From positions 147,807,929-147,871,928 of the forward strand of contig OY744520.1 in the NCBI GenBank assembly GCA_963556195.1: a stretch of DNA of 64,000 bases, in the 5' to 3' direction. A program made the position numbers and the translations under genes. Positions 45,366-56,170 of this stretch are shown in pieces (the stretch's first letter is position 1; the number at the start of each line of letters is the position of its first letter). The notes beneath the pieces are model-generated. The model did not search any database. It was not told where the DNA came from and saw only the letters and a program-made list of their open reading frames with translations. The stretch is from Sepiola atlantica. Lineage: Eukaryota > Mollusca > Cephalopoda > Sepiida > Sepiolidae.

Positions 45366-45369
45366 TCAG

Positions 45370-45905
45370 TGCCGAAATAAATAGGGAAAAGAAAAGGAAA
45401 AAATACAATGTATAACAGATCAGAAAGGAATAAATAATTGAAAGTTAATTACAGGTACATGATATAACAAGAAGAGAGAAAGGAAAGGAACATTCTCGTG
45501 AGAGATAAAGAAAGAGTGAAATAAGTTATGAAAAATACTTAAGACAAAAGGAATGAAAGCATCTCATTAGGAAAAACTTGAAAGAAAGAACAACGCGAAG
45601 GTTCAGTGTATGACAGGTATATGAGCAAGGAGGAAAACATGAAACGTCTCGTTATACAACAGGTAGATACAAATAAAGGAGAGAAAGAAATAAACACAAA
45701 TCTATAGACACGGTGTATTCCTGGTACGTGAGAATGAAGAAAAAAATGAAAAAGGAAAGAAAGCGAAAAAGAAAAAGAAAAATGATCAATGTATAACGCG
45801 TACATAAGAAATAAGAAAATAAAAAGAAAGACAAATATTAAGAGAAAAAGACAACCGAATAAAAGTAAATGAATGTAAAGATTTTCTATATAATATAGGT
45901 ATATA
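45370..45905. repeat. Purine-rich degenerate tandem array, continued
   Basis: acaggtatatgag, acaggtagataca and gcgtacataagaa blocks alternate with AAAGAAAG runs, as in 43.5-44.1 kb. The RTE piece and flanking unique DNA separate the two halves. The Phe/Leu-rich minus frames are artefacts. Confidence 0.7.
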
Positions 45906-45999
45906 ACTAAAAACAAGAATGAAACACGAAAAGAAATACTACAAAAGGTGTCTTAAATTAAGAAAGAAGGGCGGTTTGCAAGATAGAATGTATGGAACG

Positions 46000-46640
46000 A
46001 AACAACAAAATTTCGCAAGATCGACAAATGTCAGAAGAAACCCCATAAAAGTGTGTAACAGTGGAAACAGTCAGAATAAACAACCAAAAGGTTTGCAAGT
46101 TCGAAAAATGATGAGAAAACACATTTTTGCAACATAGAAAGAATAAAATAACAAAAAAAAATATTGTAACACTGAAAAAATCAGAAGAAAAATTTATATA
46201 TTGTAAGTAACAACAACAAATTTGAAACATAGATAGAATAAGAAGAAACAACAACAATGTTTAGAATATAGAAAGAATCAGTTGAAAACAACAACACTCT
46301 TTGCAACATAGAACAGATTAGAAGAAACAAAAAAAATCAGAAATAACAAAAATTATTGCACCATTGAAAGACTCAGAAGTAAAGAAAATTCGTTTCAACA
46401 GAGAAAGAATCAGAACGAACAACAAAAACTTTGCAACATCGAAAGCATCAGAAAAAAGACAAAAAGGTTTCAAACATATTAAGAATCAGAAAAAAAAATT
46501 ATACATTGAAAGAATCACAAGAAACAATAAAAAAAATTTGCAACATAAAAAGAATGTTTAGAAAAACAAAAATGTTTGCAACACTAAAAGAATCAGAAAG
46601 AATTACAAAAAAATGCAACAAAAATACAAAAGAATTAAAA
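46000..46640. repeat. A-rich degenerate repeat, about 45-60 bp
   Basis: gcaacatagaaagaatcaga then agaaacaacaaaaattt-like units recur more than ten times with drift. The Lys/Asn/Gln-rich frames are repeat translation. Confidence 0.8.
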
Positions 46641-46836
46641 CAAAACAACGAACGAAAGCAAGAAAACCCTATTTAAAGGTCAAGAATGTGATGAATAGAA
46701 AAATACATTTTTAAATGTAAAAGTCGTCAATCGTAACAAACGGTGGGGAAAATGTATTTTAAATAAATAGTCAAGTATTTTAGAAGAAAATTGTACTTTT
46801 TTGGATTATTCAGCCTCCTGTTCTCATTTTTGATCT

Positions 46837-46990
46837 TATTTTCAAAACTTGTCGCTTGATATAACTGAATTTCGCCAGGTGTATCGTTCCGAAATTAGGA
46901 TACTTTTAATCTCGAAAGGAAGAAAAGTCTGAGTTTTCATCGGTCGAAACGTTGTTAAACCACTATAAGAAAAATAACCCGAATAATACA
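46837..46990 (+). repeat. Relative of the 32.7-kb inverted repeat
   Basis: cttattttcaaaacttgtcg at the left and catcggtcgaaacgttgtta at 46939-46958 correspond to the two arms at 32673-32915. A partial CTGAG...GGTC-GAAAC pattern resembles a decayed hammerhead. Confidence 0.5.
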
Positions 46991-47610
46991 AGTAATTTAA
47001 ATTAAAATACTTATCTATGATGTTATGAAACACAATAACATTTATAGTAAACTAAAATTATGGACCCGATAGATAGAAATTCTAGTATACATTAAATAGT
47101 AAATTGTTTGAACGTCAATACGTAGTTCAAGCCAAATGCATTGCTTTGAACAATTAAAATGATTTCCAACGCTGTTGATCATGTTTAGCCATTCATTTTT
47201 TTATTATCGCTTATGTTTGAATTCATGTATGTATATGACGTCACGCTCAAGCTATAATTATTTTATTTCAGTAATGGTTTATGCTCTATTTATAAGAAAG
47301 TCAAAATTGTCCAGTTGGTAGTACATAACACTGAAGATCTCGTTGTTTCGATATACGGTCATGGTATCCGCTTTATTTGTTGGAAGTTTATTATTTACTA
47401 TGCAATCAATATTTTACACTTCTAAAAGAAGTTCATGTCGAAATGAGAGAAATTCCGCAATGTAATTATTACTTTTTAAAAATATCTGACTGAAAGAAAA
47501 ATTGTGACTAACAGACGGACAAAACACCTATTCATATCAGATATAAACATACATTGCGGTATTTAATATGTCACTACTTCAATAAACTGTACATCAAACG
47601 TTTCTATAAA
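46991..47610. other. No gene recognised
   Basis: Unique AT-rich DNA. Confidence 0.4.
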
Positions 47611-47623
47611 ATAGTAAATACAA
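47611..47623. repeat. Target-site duplication, left
   Basis: atagtaaatacaa, identical at 47905-47917. Confidence 0.9.
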
Positions 47624-47904
47624 CAACAACCCCTCCGTTCAGTCTAGAGAGACTATGGACACCCCTATAAGGTGTAATTATGAAGCAAGGGTTGCGCAAT
47701 CTTTAACAACACCTCTCCTGAGTCTGCACTGCTTGATTCCAATGGCAAGCAGTTCAAGACGACTGGAAACAATGCCGAGATAAACAGAGAGCACATACAG
47801 CACCTGGTAGTCCCAAATAGTCACCCATTTAATACTGGCCAGGCTCAACGCCGTTTAACTTCGGTGATCTAACGGGAACCGGTGTGTCAACGTGATTGTG
47901 CCGT
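47624..47904 (-). repeat. 5S rRNA-headed SINE (SINE3 type), complete
   Basis: The minus strand starts TACGGCACAATCACGTTGAC and continues through most of 5S rRNA: CACCGGTTCCCGTTAGATCA, CCGAAGTTAAACGGCG, GGTCAGTA-like and TGGGTGACTATTTGGGA, which contain the internal control region for pol III. About nt 115 onward it leaves 5S for a unique body (ctctgtttatctcggcattg, ttccagtcgtcttgaactgc) and ends with GTTGTTGTTG. The 13-bp TSD on both sides marks a retroposition. A real 5S gene would stop at T-runs after the 5S end, and changes such as TTTAACTT exist here. SINE3 elements with 5S heads are known from fish and other animals. Confidence 0.9.
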
Positions 47905-47917
47905 ATAGTAAATACAA
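47905..47917. repeat. Target-site duplication, right
   Basis: Matches 47611-47623 exactly. Confidence 0.9.
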
Positions 47918-48009
47918 ATGGTGTGTTTTAAGGGAGAGAGAAGGTGAAGTGGGTTGATGTGAACTTATTTCGATTAACTAATTAAATACGCCACTATATT
48001 TTTTTTGCT

Positions 48010-48890
48010 TTATATTTTCTGTCTGCAAACTTAAAAAAACACGTGTATTTTCATTTTACAATTATTGGCTTATTTGAAGATTCTTTTTAATAGTTTTCAT
48101 ATTCTATTAAAAATATTAAATTTAATATATTGTTATAAAATATTGTAGGTATATATTGTTTTGTAAATATGTTTTATTTGTAATGCTTTTTTAAAAATTA
48201 TTTTCTAATATTATTTATTTAATTATTTTCTCTAAAATGTTTATTAATATTTTTAAATACTTCTTTTTTAATAATAATTTATAATAGCATGTATTATTTA
48301 TGTTGTTATATTTATATTTTAATATCAGTTTCATTCTTTTTATTCTTTTTATTATACTTTTTAATAGTACGTTTTATATTCCCTTTCAAAGATTTTATTT
48401 TTAAGAAAATTATTTTTATTTTAATATGTTCTTGTTTAAGATTATTGAAATTTCTTTATTATTTTTTCTAATATTATCTCAATATATATTTATTATATTC
48501 TGTTCAATAGTATTTCCAGTATATTTTAATATTATTTAAAGAAAAACATCTTCTTTTTAATTGTTTTGAAGATTCCTATTAATTATCTATTTTATATACA
48601 TTTTTATATAATAACTTTTTTTCTATTTTTAATATTCTCATTTTAAATGTTCTTTTTTAAAAAATATATTCTAATATTCTCTTTATATGCTTTTAAAATA
48701 TATTTTTATATACTTTCTAAAAAGTTTTATTTTCGTAATATTAACACATCTTCTTTTATATTATTTTATTATCTTGGTAAATATTATTTTTTAATGTTAA
48801 TTTTTAATATTTTTAAATATAATTTTGCATATTGTGTTTTAATACTCTATCATAATCTTATATTGTAATATTCTATTTTATTATTTATTT
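48010..48890. repeat. Extremely AT-rich low-complexity region
   Basis: Built from TTTTAATATTNTTTTAAA variants with very little G or C. The right border (48895) is sharp where gggaaggttaagag begins. Confidence 0.8.
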
Positions 48891-49699
48891 ACTTCCCTTG
48901 GATCATTTTCGGGAAGGTTAAGAGTTATTGCCCTTGAAAATGAAGTCTTGCCTGGAGTAGAAAAGTAAACAGACCACGTCTGGAGACTGTATATTTTATC
49001 TCGCTCACAGCGGTCAATTAACTCATTATTTTATATTGTGTTCAGTTGTAATAAATCTGTTAAAAGTGTCTGCTGATATTTCATCCATTTTTCTTTACAA
49101 ATATTATTGATTAAACCTAAATTACTTGGTTTACAAAAATTTCTGCCGAATTACCTGATTTATTAACATATTAAAAAAACAAATGCCCGTTGATATTTAT
49201 TTTAAAAAATGTTTCATATGATGGGGCAAGCTGTTCGCCTGAATCTTACTCTATCAAATGAAATTCTACTTTTCCAAGCACATATTACTTTTTTCTGCCA
49301 ACCTATTTCCAAATCCTTTCAACTACTCAGCTCTTTTCTTTACCATATTTAGCATGCCACAGAACTGCATCTTGGAGCTCTGAAGTGTGTGTAGTTTGCT
49401 TATATTTCTCACTACTCCCAGGTCCATTCCGAATCTGAGTCGTAGTACCTGTCTATGCCCATCTATAGGTTGAATAAACACTATCGTGTGTATATATTTT
49501 GTTTACAAAATATGAGTCTTCAAAAAAAAAGTTGGTGGCGTAAAATATTTTTGGACTTTAGATAAGAAAGGGCCCATGTGCCATACAAAGGCCAGTTCAG
49601 CTGAATAAATATAGTATTGATCAAATATAAGTTTGTGACTCGGTTACAATTGTGTCACCCGTCCCTAAAAAGAAAGCATTTACAAAAATTGATTAAGAT
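48891..49699. other. No gene recognised
   Basis: Unique sequence of ordinary composition. Confidence 0.4.
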
Positions 49700-49910
49700 A
49701 TATCATTGCAGCAACTATCTGTTTGCAAGACAGTATCCGCTCCCATAAAAACGGTCGGCTTCAAATGACTGGTTTCAGGGTGCTGCTTAAATCTGAATGT
49801 AAGCCCGTTTCTTCCTGCTTCTTACTGCTGAGGTCTTTTCCAGATAATTCACTAATTATTTTTAGATTTTCAGAGTTTTGGGCATTTTTAATAAAAAATC
49901 CATAAATCCA
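49700..49910 (+). repeat. Dispersed repeat, longer copy
   Basis: Shares cccgtttcttcctgcttctt-like, ctgctgaggtctttt and ttcactaattatttttagat blocks with 50655-50760, same orientation. Confidence 0.65.
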
Positions 49911-50654
49911 CGTATATCAAATATATATAAATAGACGATATAAAATGACCTACTGATTGTTGATATGCTGAACAACCCAACGACAAAACAATACATTGTT
50001 TATATTGCATCTACGTGATATATCAGCATTCTCTCTTTGCTTATCTATTTTTTGTGTCTATTAAAACTACCATTTTCTATTCATTTAAGTATTTTATTCC
50101 TTTATTTAATTATATTTTTACTTTGTATATATCTTCAACACATTTTTAATTTCTTTGTTTTGCATTTCTTCTTTTTACATATCATTCGTCCCCTTTTCAT
50201 CTTCTATTTTCATCTTTAATTTTCCCCGATTAATCCCCCCCCCACTTTATTTGCGTTTACTCCTCTCCGTGATGTCTCCTTCGTTTGACTTCAATATTTA
50301 TTCCATACGTCTTTCTTACAACAAAATCATAAAACCTTTCTTCTTCACGTCATTGTTTCATTCATTTCTTAATGTTCTCATTCGCTTTGCCGGTAACTCA
50401 TTCAATCCGAGCTAAATATGCATCACTCATATTCTTATCAAAACATCATCATTCTCAATTCAGCAGCCATTAATATCATTATCAATTATCAATTATTTAT
50501 TATTTTCATTATTATTATCATCATTATTATTGCTGTTTTTGTTGTCTGTTTATCTCTTTTTATCATTATCCCCATTAAAACGCTAAAATTGACGCAGATA
50601 TTCTAATGCGAATGTATTTTACATTTATTGTTTATTATTATACTCCCACCGAAA
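49911..50654. other. No gene recognised
   Basis: T-rich unique DNA with an ATT/ATC-rich stretch (50430-50560). Confidence 0.4.
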
Positions 50655-50760
50655 TAAGCGGCCTCCTCTTCCCGTTTCTTACCGCTGAGATCTTTGCGAT
50701 ATTTCACTAATTATATTCAGATTTTTCAAAGTTTGCTTTTTTATAAGAATTCATCTTTGT
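50655..50760 (+). repeat. Dispersed repeat, shorter copy
   Basis: Diverged partner of 49790-49900. Confidence 0.6.
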
Positions 50761-51194
50761 GCATGTATTATTATTCCTTTAAAAGGCTGCATGGTAATAT
50801 ATCTAACGATGTTATTCTTTAATTACGCATGGAATCGTTTGCAAATAAGATTCACTGGAAAAGAAACGCAAACAAAAATACGCGCCAGTATAATGAAAAA
50901 TATCACTTTCAAACGTTTTCATCTTTATACAAAGTGTTTTATGATGCTGTATTTCAGATTTGATTCGCGTTCAATAGCGATTCCCTCATCGTTAAGCCAT
51001 TGTTTTTTTTTGCGCGCTCATTTCATTTGTTTATTGTTAAACAACATTTATATATCCCGCGTTATTCCATTAACTCTGTCTTACATTCATATTAAAATCA
51101 GCTAAAACAAGTCATTTGAAGTCGACCATTTTTATGAAGCAGATCGTGTTTTGACTACAGATGATTGGTTGGGCCGCTTGCTGGAAAATACTTA

Positions 51195-51422
51195 AAATAG
51201 AGTAGAAACTTAATTTTCAGCATTCTCGAAACTCTCGCTTCCTTTATTTTGGTTTTTAGTCCTCACACTTCATGAGCGATGTTTCTGACAAAAGGGGAAA
51301 CTATGGCTGTCTTCTGGGCCGGAATCTACCAATCTAACACTTATCGTTGGCTATGTTTTATCTTGAAGTACTATTTTATTAGCTCCTTACATCAAGTGGC
51401 TTCATGCCTTGTCTGTGGCAAT

Positions 51423-51425
<3 letters not shown>
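51195..51425 (+). repeat. Dispersed repeat, copy 2
   Basis: Homologous to 28575-28805. The right end runs into a TA tract here but not there. Confidence 0.8.

Positions 51426-51426
<1 letters not shown>

Positions 51427-51456
<30 letters not shown>
51427..51456. repeat. (TA)n tract
   Basis: Replaces the last bases of the dispersed repeat. Confidence 0.95.
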
Positions 51457-51459
<3 letters not shown>

Positions 51460-51640
51460 TTAATTTCTGTCAGTCGCTTCTTCCATTACGGGGTCCACAC
51501 GATTGTCACTGGATCAAACCCTGCTTTTGATCAATATCACTGCTTCAAGCCTAATAAATGCCGAATAGTGAATTACCCAACTCATTTAATCTAACTGATG
51601 ACTCTTCCAAGATGTCCTATTGAACTCGGGTGATATTATT
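51457..51640 (+). repeat. Possible tRNA-derived SINE
   Basis: ggatcaaaccc (51511-51521) is box B-like, and CTGATGACTCTTCCAAGA (51595-51612) is the first half of a hammerhead-like motif with a TCTT/AAGA stem but no GAAA. Tentative. Confidence 0.3.
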
Positions 51641-51991
51641 CATCAAATCAGGCTTTTCTATCGCTTTTCGCCTCTTTCATATCTAAAGTCTAGAAATCTA
51701 CAACCTATCAGAGAAATGTTATTTGGTTAAAGCGTCCGTTATTAAGATGTATGTGAATGTCTAGCGCCACACAATAAACATTATTTGCGTTGTACAACAT
51801 GAGCATTTGAAGCATTCCACATGTGATGCACCCAATAAATCCATTTAATTGAATACTTCCGTTATACATACATCATATATATCTATATATAAAGATAGAT
51901 AGCCATATAGATTATAATCGATACTATGTAAACAACTTAATGATATATTCCTATTTACATACTTCCAAAACTTCAACATAAACAACAGTTT

Positions 51992-52051
51992 GGTGTACGA
52001 TCGTTTCTGAGACGATATGATTTTATTGATATCAACTCACTTCATCAGCAC
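51992..52051 (-). ncRNA. Hammerhead-like ribozyme with long stem II
   Basis: Minus strand. Stem I is GUG (52051-52049) with CAC (51995-51993). CUGAUGA is at 52048-52042. Stem II is a long hairpin, with UGAG/CUCA, an internal loop, then GAUAU/AUAUC. GAAAC is at 52007-52003. Stem III is AC-GAUC-GU, with a GUA triplet ending at 51996. Two extra nucleotides (AG) precede stem II, so activity is uncertain. Confidence 0.55.
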
Positions 52052-52091
52052 AAGGTATAGAGACCAAGTGTGAAGTAAAATCATAATATTA

Positions 52092-52203
<112 letters not shown>

Positions 52204-52563
52204 ATTGGGTAAAAATTAGTGCATACATTCTTTATGCATTCTACATGTGAAGAACTCTATTTGATTGAATCTTTCTTTCATACATACGCGCATACATACA
52301 TATACATAACTGCGTGGAAATATATGTTAGTGCATATATTCTTATTATATAGTCAAAAATAATCAAACGACAAACTCGATGATGGTTAACATTTTAAAGT
52401 AGAGCATATATAAATAAACAATGTTAGTTTAGATTCCAATGGCGAAGTTCTTGTTCATTTTTTTCATTTATTTCTAAATCTAAAAATATTTTCGTTGCAT
52501 GATTACAGTTTCGCACACATGAACAGCCAAACACGTATATGTTTATTTAGAAACTTTCATCCA

Positions 52564-52607
52564 CGCATAACTACCTAATTGCATAACTACCTAAAGGTAG
52601 TTATGCG
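52564..52607. repeat. Short palindrome with repeated arm
   Basis: gcataactacct (52581-52592) pairs with aggtagttatgc (52595-52606) around two bases. A further copy of the left arm lies at 52565-52576. Confidence 0.95.
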
Positions 52608-52822
52608 TTTGAATTGTATGCACTTTCTTTAACGTCATAAATTTCTTAACGGTTTAAACAGTCAAACTTTTAAATCTCTCATATGTGTAGAACGCCATCA
52701 CGCTCTCATGTACATTTCAACTTTACAGACGCTTTTTCAAGTTATAAACTACTTGCCGTTATAACTCAAAAATGAGCACAACAGTAAAGTCATAATTTGT
52801 AAAGACACTAAAACTAATACCG

Positions 52823-53039
52823 CCTGAAGATGATTTGACGATTCAAATCAGAAGTACTTGCAAAAAAGAAAAAAGAATGGAACAAGAAACCCATGTATCA
52901 TATTTACATCAATTTGACCGAAACATTAGATGGACAATTCGGAAAATTGAAAAAATAAAAAAAAGTCGCATCACACAAAACCACTCTGTGTTATTTAATA
53001 ATGTTTCCCTAAATGAAAATATGCTGCCTAAATACACAC

Positions 53040-53042
<3 letters not shown>
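52823..53042 (+). mobile_element. TA-ending element with hammerhead-like head
   Basis: CTGAAGA (52828-52834) is followed by an 8-bp perfect stem TGATTTGA/TCAAATCA and GAAG, so one core base is changed. About 200 bp later it ends in gctgcctaaatacacacaca and TA. The right 70 bp and the hammerhead-like start match the element at 55826-56170, inverted. Confidence 0.6.

Positions 53043-53105
<63 letters not shown>
53043..53105. repeat. (TA)n tract
   Basis: Terminates the element on its left. Confidence 0.97.
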
Positions 53106-53108
<3 letters not shown>

Positions 53109-53155
53109 TCCAAAACGACTGGAAACAATGGCAGATAAGCAGAGAAAACCTTTAC
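53106..53155 (-). repeat. 5S-SINE body fragment
   Basis: cgactggaaacaatggcaga then taagcagaga is the body of the 47.7-kb SINE (plus-strand cgactggaaacaatgccgag). The 5S head is missing. Confidence 0.6.
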
Positions 53156-53284
53156 TTTTTCATATACGAATTTTACAACTGAGCTTTGAGAGTATAGGTT
53201 ATCCTACTATTTAATCCATACATTATGAGGGCATATATCGATTATTATCTTTCTCAAGGGTATTAGGAAATGATATATAACTTG

Positions 53285-53345
53285 ATAGAACTTGAACACG
53301 ACACCTCGGGAGGGAGTCCTTTCCTGTAACCACTACACAATGTTA
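53285..53345 (-). repeat. tRNA-like SINE head
   Basis: Minus: TAGTGGTTA (box A, 53335-53327) and GTTCAAGTTC (box B, 53297-53288). Stems are imperfect and there is no CCA or acceptor pairing, so it is a SINE head rather than a tRNA gene. Confidence 0.5.
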
Positions 53346-55114
53346 GACTTATATATAATGTTTGTCTGAAAACTAACAGAATTAATGTAATCGCAAACAG
53401 CAAACAACTTAATCCTCCTTCGTAGTATTCTCTTCAAGTCCTATGTACTTTCCTCTTTGTTCTGCTACGTTTTTATACAGTGCTGATAGGATAAACCTGG
53501 GATGCTTTGTACCTGCGAATTTCTTTATGATCCCTATTGCTTTCAAGCAGGTCCGCGTAATAGTTTCATCTTGCAAAAAAAGTCACGTGGAGCAATAGAA
53601 GAGGAATAGCAACGCTGTTTCTTTTACCAGTACCACAATTTACATAATTCTTTCTTCAGTGTCTATAGATGAACGACCTGAAAAAAAATGGATACAGAAA
53701 AGTATATAACCAAAATGCAAAGATCACAGTTATATCTACCTAGATGTCATGTAAGATAATGTCACAATCTGTTCATCTCAATTTCTCCTATAAATCACGC
53801 AGCATCTTTAGTCCGAGTACAGTTTGGCGTATGTGTATATTTCTAAGCTCATAGAGACATCATTTCCCAATTTTCTTTTAAAACATTTTCCAATCCCCTT
53901 GTTTAATAATTGTTTCATTTTTTCGCGTACAGTATTCCTGTTTATTTGATTTTTTAATAATGTTTTTTAACGATTCATTTTATTAATTTTCCATTTCTGT
54001 TTTTTTTCTAAATTACACAATGTTTACAAAATCGATACAATTTCACAATCGAATAACATTACAAGTTCCTGTTCAAATAACTTCAAATTTAAACAGCATT
54101 TGTTTACATCGCTCAGAATCGCATGTGTAATGTTTCATGTTTTTTTTATATTTATAGGTATACTAATGACATTTACTGGGAAAGAAAAGTCGTTTTATTC
54201 GTTGCAGTATACTGTAACACAATTAGACAAGACTTTCAGATGAGCATTTGTTAGATAGTCCTTTGCAAAGTTACAAACGGCAATGTATGTCACAAAAAAT
54301 CAAAGAAGACTGTTTGTGTAAAGTACAATAATATAAACGACCAATAACATTGGACGACATCGTCATGTGGTTTCCTCAAATAAACGATGCTCCATTTCAC
54401 TGAAAGATTATTTTGTGGGTTTATCTTTCTTAAAATATGTGAGAGAGATGAATCGAGCCTGTTTGTGATGAAGACAATTGCAGTTGAAATGACACTTACT
54501 TTTACTTCACTTGACAACTTGTGATCTTTGTTATTCTAGAGCAATATGAAGGCAATTGTCAATGTCTCCCCTTTCGAAATAATGTGCACTGTGTACCAGG
54601 TGGTTCACTTACCGAAGATCTGTGACGTCATTCATGGAATCTACATTCATACTTAGAGAAATAATTATTATATTGTTAAGACTATGACTCTGGAGTTATT
54701 TACATCATAAATGATATTACTTTTTTTGAAACATCCAGTACTGTAACTTCTTTCCTTCGTCAATAATTCTTTTCCCTCTTTCAATGTTTCGATTCAAATC
54801 CCCACCCATTTTTTTTTCAGTTTTCTACTTTTACTCATTTTATTTTTATTTTTATTTTTTCGTATTTGTTTCTTTCCGAATGAATAATCGACATTTTATT
54901 CAATTACATCTGCCCAACTTCTTTCTCCTCCTCGGCGAGTTGCATCCCCCCTTCGAGTTAAGACAATTTTCTCCCAGGCTGATTTTTTTTAAGCGAAAAG
55001 ATAATCTAACTGGAGAACTTAGTCGACCCCTGAGTAATTATGCAATTACATTGAACTTATTTATTTATCACGGAAAATTATTTCGAAATATACTTCAAGC
55101 TATTACATTAGTGT

Positions 55115-55117
<3 letters not shown>
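53346..55117. other. No gene recognised
   Basis: Unique AT-rich DNA. A 145-codon plus frame (54784-55221) is Phe/Leu-rich, runs into the TA tract and has no domain. T-runs at 54811 and 54860. Confidence 0.4.
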
Positions 55118-55182
<65 letters not shown>

Positions 55183-55196
55183 CATACACATACATA
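55118..55196. repeat. (TA)n then TACATA tract
   Basis: Pure to 55176. Confidence 0.97.
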
Positions 55197-55324
55197 TTTA
55201 AACCTGCGTGATATACGTTAATTAGATACTTGATCGCCTTCAACTTGAAACCTGTCTATACGTATAAATTAATATCTATATATAATTATTTTTATGAATA
55301 AATAATATACATATACATATATAT

Positions 55325-55584
55325 ATTTAGAAGTGTACAGCCTCTGTCGAAGATGACAGAAAAAAAGTATGTTTTGCTTCTGTTCGCACTAATATTTATA
55401 TTCATATAACCTTTAAGAAAAGGAAAAAGAAAAAAAAAACCTTAAAAAAGAATGGAAATTAAATGAATAACTTTTACCAAATTTGTTTAAGACGGCTGGG
55501 GTTGTCTGACTTGCTATTTGCTGCCTCCTAAACAATTAAAATGGTTTATTCCGGAAGTTTTTTGACCGTTTACTTCAGTATAAC

Positions 55585-55588
<4 letters not shown>
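55325..55588 (+). repeat. Dispersed TA-ending repeat, copy 2
   Basis: Homologue of 41470-41761, with the same order of blocks and the same TA junction (aacgggata). Confidence 0.7.

Positions 55589-55641
<53 letters not shown>
55589..55641. repeat. (TA)n tract
   Basis: Ends the dispersed repeat. Confidence 0.97.
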
Positions 55642-55643
<2 letters not shown>

Positions 55644-55773
55644 GCTGATTTTTTGTTATTGTTTTTGGCGATACTCGACCGGTGTTTACCGGTGCGTTTT
55701 ATATTATTTTTCGCTACCCTGAGCGATTAGTTTATTTTAAGAATATGCAGAAGACCGCATTTAAAAAGGTAAT

Positions 55774-55776
<3 letters not shown>

Positions 55777-55832
<56 letters not shown>
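55777..55832. repeat. (TA)n tract
   Basis: Left border of the large hairpin. Confidence 0.97.
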
Positions 55833-55838
<6 letters not shown>

Positions 55839-55905
55839 GAGACGAATTCTGTTATTTTAATAATGTTTGCATGAATGAGAAAATGCTGCCTAAATGCACA
55901 CACAC

Positions 55906-55951
<46 letters not shown>

Positions 55952-56025
55952 GTGCAGTTAGCTAGCATTTTCTCATTTATGCAAACATTGTTAAAATAAC
56001 AGAATTCGTCTCTTTAATTATACTT
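55833..56025. repeat. Large TA-centred hairpin
   Basis: Left arm aattaaagagacgaattctg...gcatgaatgagaaaatgct (55833-55908) and right arm agcattttctcatttatgca...cagaattcgtctctttaatt (55949-56023) are about 90% complementary, with cacacaatatata at the centre. Confidence 0.95.
55909..55948. repeat. (TA)n at hairpin centre
   Basis: Loop/core of the hairpin. Confidence 0.97.
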
Positions 56026-56170
56026 TTTTATTTTTTCAATTGTTCTGATTGTCTTTTTTGTATTAAAATATTAAAAAAAACAATGATAAATGTTCCATAG
56101 GTTTCACAGGTTTGACGAACGTTTTCGTATCTTTGTCAGATCATCCTCAGGTGTCAAATGCAAATGAACA
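56024..56170 (-). mobile_element. Element with hammerhead-like start
   Basis: Minus: CTGAGGA (56156-56150), stem AUCU/AGAU, GAAAACG and ACG/CGU, then about 115 bp leading into the right hairpin arm and its TA end. Stem I does not pair. Same family as 52823-53042. Confidence 0.5.

Noticed and set aside
45539..45916. 125-codon hydrophobic minus ORF that looks like membrane segments
   Set aside because: It is the complement of A/G-rich degenerate repeats (TTTCTTT gives Phe/Leu/Ser); same for 43304-43732.
47624..47904. 5S rRNA gene
   Set aside because: 5S sequence is followed by a SINE body and tail within a 13-bp TSD.
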